Assembly: GCA_046154545.1 (NCBI GenBank)
Contig: JBJXGC010000307.1
Span: forward strand, 1 to 10,950
Direction: 5' to 3'
Origin: JBJXGC01 sp046154545
Lineage (GTDB): Bacteria > Chloroflexota > Dehalococcoidia > Tepidiformales > Tepidiformaceae
DNA: 10,950 bases
Within the stretch, counting starts at the first letter, position 1; every line of letters begins with the position of its first letter. Below are positions 7,230-10,950 of this stretch, piece by piece. The translations under genes and the position numbers were made by a program. The notes under the pieces were generated by a model. That model was not told the origin of the DNA. It worked only from the letters and a program-made list of their open reading frames with translations, and did no database searches.

Positions 7230-7256
7230 GCGCGCACACCGCCGGGGAGTTGGCTA

Positions 7257-7262
7257 AGAATA
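7257..7262 (-). promoter_or_regulatory. Possible -10 box for the transporter operon
   Basis: TATTCT on the minus strand lies 27 bases before the binding-protein ATG. No convincing -35 partner is present: a TTGACG further upstream (about 7302-7307) is 39 bases away. It is the best promoter-like hexamer in the 188-base gap (7230-7417), but weak. Confidence 0.25.
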
Positions 7263-7354
7263 CGCTGCCCGGGGGCAACGCGATCCCTGTCGCGAACGAA
7301 CGCGTCAAGGGTGGGAAAAGGGTACACGGCGGAGTCCGGCGCGGGAACTCTCTT

Positions 7355-7364
7355 TCTCGCGAGA
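7355..7364. promoter_or_regulatory. Perfect 10-bp palindrome TCTCGCGAGA, possible operator
   Basis: TCTCGCGAGA lies in the gap between the S9 peptidase and the transporter operon, 126 bases before the binding-protein ATG. Perfect dyads of this size in an upstream region can bind dimeric regulators. The local sequence is AG/CT-rich on both sides, unlike the surrounding GC-rich DNA. No second copy is seen in the window, so a regulatory role is a guess. Confidence 0.25.
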
Positions 7365-7386
7365 TGAGAAGGAGACCTTTACGCCG

Positions 7387-7411
7387 CCGCGGCCTCGCTG
7401 GCGGAGCGCGG
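7387..7411 (-). terminator. Imperfect hairpin after the S9 peptidase gene, possible terminator
   Basis: On the minus strand CCGCGCTC pairs with GAG-(GC bulge)-CGCGG around a 7-base loop. It begins 6 bases after the stop of the S9 peptidase. The following bases (CGGCGTAAAGG) lack a T-run. It may slow polymerase or need Rho, and read-through into the transporter genes is possible. Confidence 0.3.
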
Positions 7412-7417
7412 ACGCCG

Positions 7418-9544
7418 CTAGACGTGCGCTTCGAGGTAGCCAAGCACGCGCCGCTCGTGGTCCAGCAGGCCTTTCGGGTCGCGCGGCATGTGGCGCTCTT
7501 CAGGGTAGAAGAGCAGGTCGTACTCCTTACCGGCGGCCGTGAGGGCCACGAGGAGGCGGGCCGTGTGCCGGAAGTGGACGTTCTCGTCGATCATGCCGTG
7601 GACGATCAAGACCTTGCCCTCGAGATTCGCGACATGGGCCATGACGGAGCCGTCGCGATAGCCGTCCGGGTTCGCCTCGGGGGTCGACATGTAGCGTTCG
7701 GTGTAGCCGGTGTCATAGCCGTCGTAATGCGTGACCGGCGCCCCGGCCACGCCGACCTTGAACAGCCCGGGCTGCTTTACGAGGCAGAGCAGCGTCATGT
7801 AGCCACCGTAACTCCAACCGTAGACGCCGACCCGGCCGCCATCGACAAAGCCGTAGCGCTCCGCCAGCCATCGCACCCCGGCCGCCTGGTCATCGACTTC
7901 GACGGTGCCCATGCGAAGGTGGATATGCCCTTCGAAGGCGAGGCCACGATTGGCGCTGCCCCGGTTGTCTAGCACAAAGACGACGAAGCCCTTGCGGGCG
8001 AGGTACTGGGCGCGCATATCGACCGTGAGGGACCAATCCCGCGTCACCCGCTGGACGTGGGGGCCGCCGTAGACGGACACGATCACCGGATACTTCCGGC
8101 CCGGTTCGAGAGACGGCGGACGGTAGATGGCGCCGTGCAGCGTCGTCACGCCGTCGTCGGCCGGGAGGGTCACATACTCGGGAGGGGCCAGGCCGAGGTC
8201 TTCGGAGGAGTTCCCATCGTTCGCGAAGAGGACGGTGCGTGTGCCACTCGCGAGTTCGACGAGGGTGACCTCGGGGGCGTGGCCGGGAGAGCTGCGGTGC
8301 TCGACCAGATAACGGCCATCCTTCGAGAGGACCGCCCCGTGGATGGCCGCGGCCGCCGTCAGACGTTCGACGGGGCCGCCGGCGAGCGAGACCCGGTAGA
8401 CGTCCTGGGTCGTTGGGTCTTCGCGGTTCGCCGTGAAGTAGACCAGGCGGCCCGGCTCATCGACGCCCACCACGCCGGTCACCACCCATTCGCCTGAGGT
8501 GAGCTGACGCAGCTCGCGGCCGGATTCGTCATGGACGTAGAGGTGGCGGAAGCCGCTCTTCTCGCTCGACCAGAGGATCTCGCCGGACTCGAGGAAGCGG
8601 GCGTCGTGCTGGAGGTTAAGCCACGGCTCGCAGTGTTCGTGGACGAGCGCCCGGCCTTCGCGGCCATCGAATGTGAGGAGGGAGAGGTCCTTCTGGTCGC
8701 GGCTCAGGAGCTGAGTGGTCAGGCTGCCATCGGCCCGCCAGGCGACCCGGGCGATGTACTGGTCGCGCTCGTCTCCGAGGTCCATCCAGCTGATGGCGCC
8801 GGTGGCGAGATCGACGACGCCGAGGCGGAGGTAGGCATTCGGCGCGCCCGCGAAGGGGTAGCGGTGGTATTCGACGTCCACCGTCTCCTTGCCCTGGTGG
8901 ACGATCGGGTAGACGGGGATGTGGCGCGAGTCGGCTTCGATGAAGGCGATGCGACTGCTATCGGGACTCCACCAGAAACCCTGGTCGCGGTCGAGCTCTT
9001 CGGCGGCGATGAATTCGGCCACGCCGTTGGTGAGCCCATCCTCGGCGGTGGCCGTGAGGCGGCGCGAAATGCCGGATGCGATCTCGACGGTGAAGAGGTC
9101 ACCGTCGCGGACGAAGGCGACCTGCTTCCCGTCCGGGTTCAGCCAGGGATCGACCGCGCCCTCGGTGCCGGGGACGGCCGCGAACGGCCCACCACCAGGG
9201 CTGACCGAGACGGCGCTACCGGCAGGGATGATGAGCACCTCCTGCTCGGCCTTCGTCGCGAAGGCGTAACTCGTCACCCCTTCGTGGCGGATCCGCATCC
9301 GTTCGCGGCGGAGTTCCTCTTCGCGGCTGAACGACTGGGCCGGTTCGGGGCCGGCGAGCACGCGGCGCTCGCCCGTCGCGATGTCGTAACGCCAGAGGCT
9401 GCGGGCGAGATTCCGCTCTGCGCTCAGGAGGTAGCAGACGGCGCGGCTGTCCGGCGTGAACCGGACCATGCCCGGCACCGTCATGCCGGGGCGCGGGAGC
9501 TGCGCCACCTGCTCGATCGTGATCGTGTCGAACGGCCTGGTCAC
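7418..9544 (-). CDS. Dipeptidyl-peptidase-IV-like serine peptidase (S9 family)
   Basis: Prolyl-type serine peptidase (708 residues) expected to remove N-terminal dipeptides with Pro (or Ala) in second position. The first two thirds form a beta-propeller that includes the DPP-IV glutamate pair E182-E183 (AAEELDRDQGFWWSPD), which binds the substrate amino terminus. The RYPFAGAPNA stretch (228-237) is also typical of this branch. The C-terminal alpha/beta-hydrolase domain (about 455-708) has oxyanion Tyr492 (VYGGPH), nucleophile S578 (GWSYGG), D653 (HGMIDENVHF) and H685 (ERHMPR), so the triad is complete. No signal peptide or membrane helix is seen, which implies a cytoplasmic enzyme. The start is GTG, overlapping the stop of the upstream M24 gene (GTGA), with GGGAGGG upstream. 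Exact peptide preference is inferred from the motifs. Confidence 0.92.
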   Translation of the reverse strand: MTRPFDTITIEQVAQLPRPGMTVPGMVRFTPDSRAVCYLLSAERNLARSLWRYDIATGERRVLAGPEPAQSFSREEELRRERMRIRHEGVTSYAFATKAEQEVLIIPAGSAVSVSPGGGPFAAVPGTEGAVDPWLNPDGKQVAFVRDGDLFTVEIASGISRRLTATAEDGLTNGVAEFIAAEELDRDQGFWWSPDSSRIAFIEADSRHIPVYPIVHQGKETVDVEYHRYPFAGAPNAYLRLGVVDLATGAISWMDLGDERDQYIARVAWRADGSLTTQLLSRDQKDLSLLTFDGREGRALVHEHCEPWLNLQHDARFLESGEILWSSEKSGFRHLYVHDESGRELRQLTSGEWVVTGVVGVDEPGRLVYFTANREDPTTQDVYRVSLAGGPVERLTAAAAIHGAVLSKDGRYLVEHRSSPGHAPEVTLVELASGTRTVLFANDGNSSEDLGLAPPEYVTLPADDGVTTLHGAIYRPPSLEPGRKYPVIVSVYGGPHVQRVTRDWSLTVDMRAQYLARKGFVVFVLDNRGSANRGLAFEGHIHLRMGTVEVDDQAAGVRWLAERYGFVDGGRVGVYGWSYGGYMTLLCLVKQPGLFKVGVAGAPVTHYDGYDTGYTERYMSTPEANPDGYRDGSVMAHVANLEGKVLIVHGMIDENVHFRHTARLLVALTAAGKEYDLLFYPEERHMPRDPKGLLDHERRVLGYLEAHV

Positions 9545-10926
9545 CGGGACAGGCCCTCCCGGCGGAGCGCCTCGACCTCGTCGATGTGGCTGGGGATGCC
9601 CGCGCTGAGCACTTCGCAGCCCGAGGCGGTGACGCGGACATCGTCCTCGATGCGGACGCCGCCGAAGCCGGCCAAGCTATCGACGAGGGGCCAGTTGACG
9701 GCCTGGCGGTAGCGCTCACGCACCTCGGGGTCGGCCAGAAGGGCGTTGATGAAGTAGACGCCCGGCTCGATGGTGACGACGTAGTCCTCCTGGAGGGGCA
9801 GGTCGGCACGGAGCCATTTGAGGCCGAAGCGGTCGCTCTTCGGGCGGCCGGCGAGGCAGCCGCCGGCATCGTGCGTTGCCAGGCCGAGCATGTGGCCGAG
9901 GCCATGCACGAAGAAGAGGGCGTGGGCGTCCTGCTCGACCAGGTCTTCGGCGCGGCCCCGCAGGATGCCGAGGTCAGCAAGGCCCGCGGCAATGCCGGCG
10001 CACGCTTCGAGGTGGAGTTCGCGGAACTCCTTGCCCGGCCGCACGCCGGCGATGGCGGCACGCTGGACCCGGTAGACGAGGTCGTAGATGTCCCGCTGAG
10101 GCCCTTCGAACCGCGCTCCGACGGGAAAGGTCCGGGTGACGTCGGCGGCGTAGGCCTCGTACTCGGCGGCGGCGTCCATCAGGATCAACTCACCCTCGGC
10201 AAACGGACGGGCCGTCGGCGAGAAGTGGAGCACGGCTGCGTTGGGGCCCCCGCCGACGATCGACCCGTAGGCCGTCCGCGGGCTCCCGTTCCGGAAGAAC
10301 TCCGCTTCGACCTCCACCTGGAGTTCGCGCTCGGTCATGCCGGGGCGGGCGAAGCGCATGGCGGCGAGGTGGCCGGCCCGGGTGGCGCTGGCGGCGGAGC
10401 GCATGAGGTCGAGCTCGCCCGGATCCTTCGCCCGGCGTGCCTCGGCGATACGCTCGGAGATGCGAGCACCAGCCTCGTAGTCGATGGCGACTTCGAGGGC
10501 GGCCCAGTTGGCGATGGCGTAGCCCTCGGCCTGGGCGAGGATGTCGCTGTTCCCGGCGATGACGAGGGGCTGCCCGCGCCGCTGCTCGAGCCAGGCCCGG
10601 AGTTCCCCCAACGGGCGGACGGCGTCGAGGCCGGAGCGCGCCGCAGCGGCATCGAGAGTCTCCCCCTCACCGACCCATATGCGCTCCTCCATGGTGGGGA
10701 CGGGCGCGAAGAGCGACCATCCCTCGCCGGGGTCGAAGGCGAGGACGGAGCCGGGGATGGCCGTACCCGCGAGGTAGGAGTGCTCAGCATGGGCGTGGAA
10801 GTCGTGAAACTGGTCCGTGCCGGCGACGGGGATCGGGAGTCCAGATGGCACGAGGACAGGCCCGCCATGCTCGGCGAAGGTCCGGGCGAGGGCGGCTCGG
10901 TGGGCGGGGGCGCTAGGTGCTGGCAC
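9541..10926 (-). CDS. Prolidase-like M24 metallopeptidase (Xaa-Pro dipeptidase/aminopeptidase)
   Basis: Metal-dependent 'pita-bread' peptidase (461 residues) expected to cut the bond before proline. An aminopeptidase-P-like N-terminal domain (about 9-140) precedes the catalytic domain (about 160-455). All five metal ligands are present: D251 (LMDAAAEY), D262 (AADVTRTFPVG), H345 (HGLGHMLGL), E387 (TIEPGVYF) and E427 (GVRIEDDV). Active-site H234 and H352 are also present. The HGLGH-MLG block, the long loop between HDAGG and TIEPG, and the ALLADPEVRERY insertion before FGGVRIEDD resemble the eukaryotic-type prolidase (PEPD) more than E. coli PepP, so dipeptidase activity is favoured. The start is GTG. 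No ribosome binding site precedes it, and a TATGCT box lies 6 bases upstream. It overlaps the S9 peptidase gene by four bases. Confidence 0.9.
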   Translation of the reverse strand: MPAPSAPAHRAALARTFAEHGGPVLVPSGLPIPVAGTDQFHDFHAHAEHSYLAGTAIPGSVLAFDPGEGWSLFAPVPTMEERIWVGEGETLDAAAARSGLDAVRPLGELRAWLEQRRGQPLVIAGNSDILAQAEGYAIANWAALEVAIDYEAGARISERIAEARRAKDPGELDLMRSAASATRAGHLAAMRFARPGMTERELQVEVEAEFFRNGSPRTAYGSIVGGGPNAAVLHFSPTARPFAEGELILMDAAAEYEAYAADVTRTFPVGARFEGPQRDIYDLVYRVQRAAIAGVRPGKEFRELHLEACAGIAAGLADLGILRGRAEDLVEQDAHALFFVHGLGHMLGLATHDAGGCLAGRPKSDRFGLKWLRADLPLQEDYVVTIEPGVYFINALLADPEVRERYRQAVNWPLVDSLAGFGGVRIEDDVRVTASGCEVLSAGIPSHIDEVEALRREGLSR

Positions 10927-10932
10927 GGAGGG

Positions 10933-10938
10933 AGCATA
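10933..10938 (-). promoter_or_regulatory. -10 box directly upstream of the M24 gene, possible leaderless start
   Basis: TATGCT on the minus strand ends 6 bases before the GTG at 10926. Transcription from it would begin at or next to the first base of the start codon, giving a leaderless mRNA. This fits the lack of a ribosome binding site there. The -35 region would lie beyond the window edge and cannot be seen. Confidence 0.4.
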
Positions 10939-10950
10939 CCGCCTGGGCGA

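Noticed and set aside
1..10950. CRISPR array, tRNA, rRNA, insertion sequence or long direct repeats
   Set aside because: Intergenic space is under 200 bases in any one place. No repeated units, transposase motifs or RNA signatures were seen by eye.

Overview
The window reads as chromosomal DNA from a GC-rich bacterium. It holds eight complete genes, all on the minus strand, and the tail of one plus-strand gene at the left edge. Five of the eight complete genes appear to start with TTG or GTG. The solute-binding protein is held by an N-terminal membrane helix rather than a lipobox, which suggests a single-membrane (monoderm) cell surface. Together with the ClpP active-site wording this makes me think of Chloroflexota, but that is a weak inference. 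I see no mobile element, CRISPR array, tRNA or rRNA.

Layout, in the direction of transcription (right to left). (1) 10926-7418: a prolidase-like M24 metallopeptidase and a dipeptidyl-peptidase-IV-like S9 serine peptidase, joined by a 4-base GTGA overlap. (2) 7229-3589: an extracellular peptide-binding protein and two DppB/DppC-type permeases, separated by 5-9 bases. No ATPase subunit lies with them. (3) 3509-207: tig (trigger factor), clpP and clpX, with an ATGA overlap between tig and clpP and 19 bases between clpP and clpX. This unit ends in a GAAA-loop hairpin at 157-178. (4) 1-132, plus strand: the last 43 codons of a small hypothetical protein that converges on clpX.

The parts fit together as protein and peptide turnover. 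Trigger factor folds nascent chains and ClpXP degrades tagged or damaged proteins into peptides. The transporter would bring in external oligopeptides. The S9 enzyme is expected to release X-Pro dipeptides from peptide N-termini, and the prolidase-like enzyme to split X-Pro dipeptides into amino acids. The link between import and the two proline-directed peptidases is my inference from adjacency.

Nothing here is a clearly undescribed system. The points most worth checking are the ATPase-less transporter beside a two-enzyme proline-peptide module, the orphan small gene at the left edge, and the unusual start sites: TTG starts fixed by strong ribosome binding sites, and a possibly leaderless GTG mRNA.
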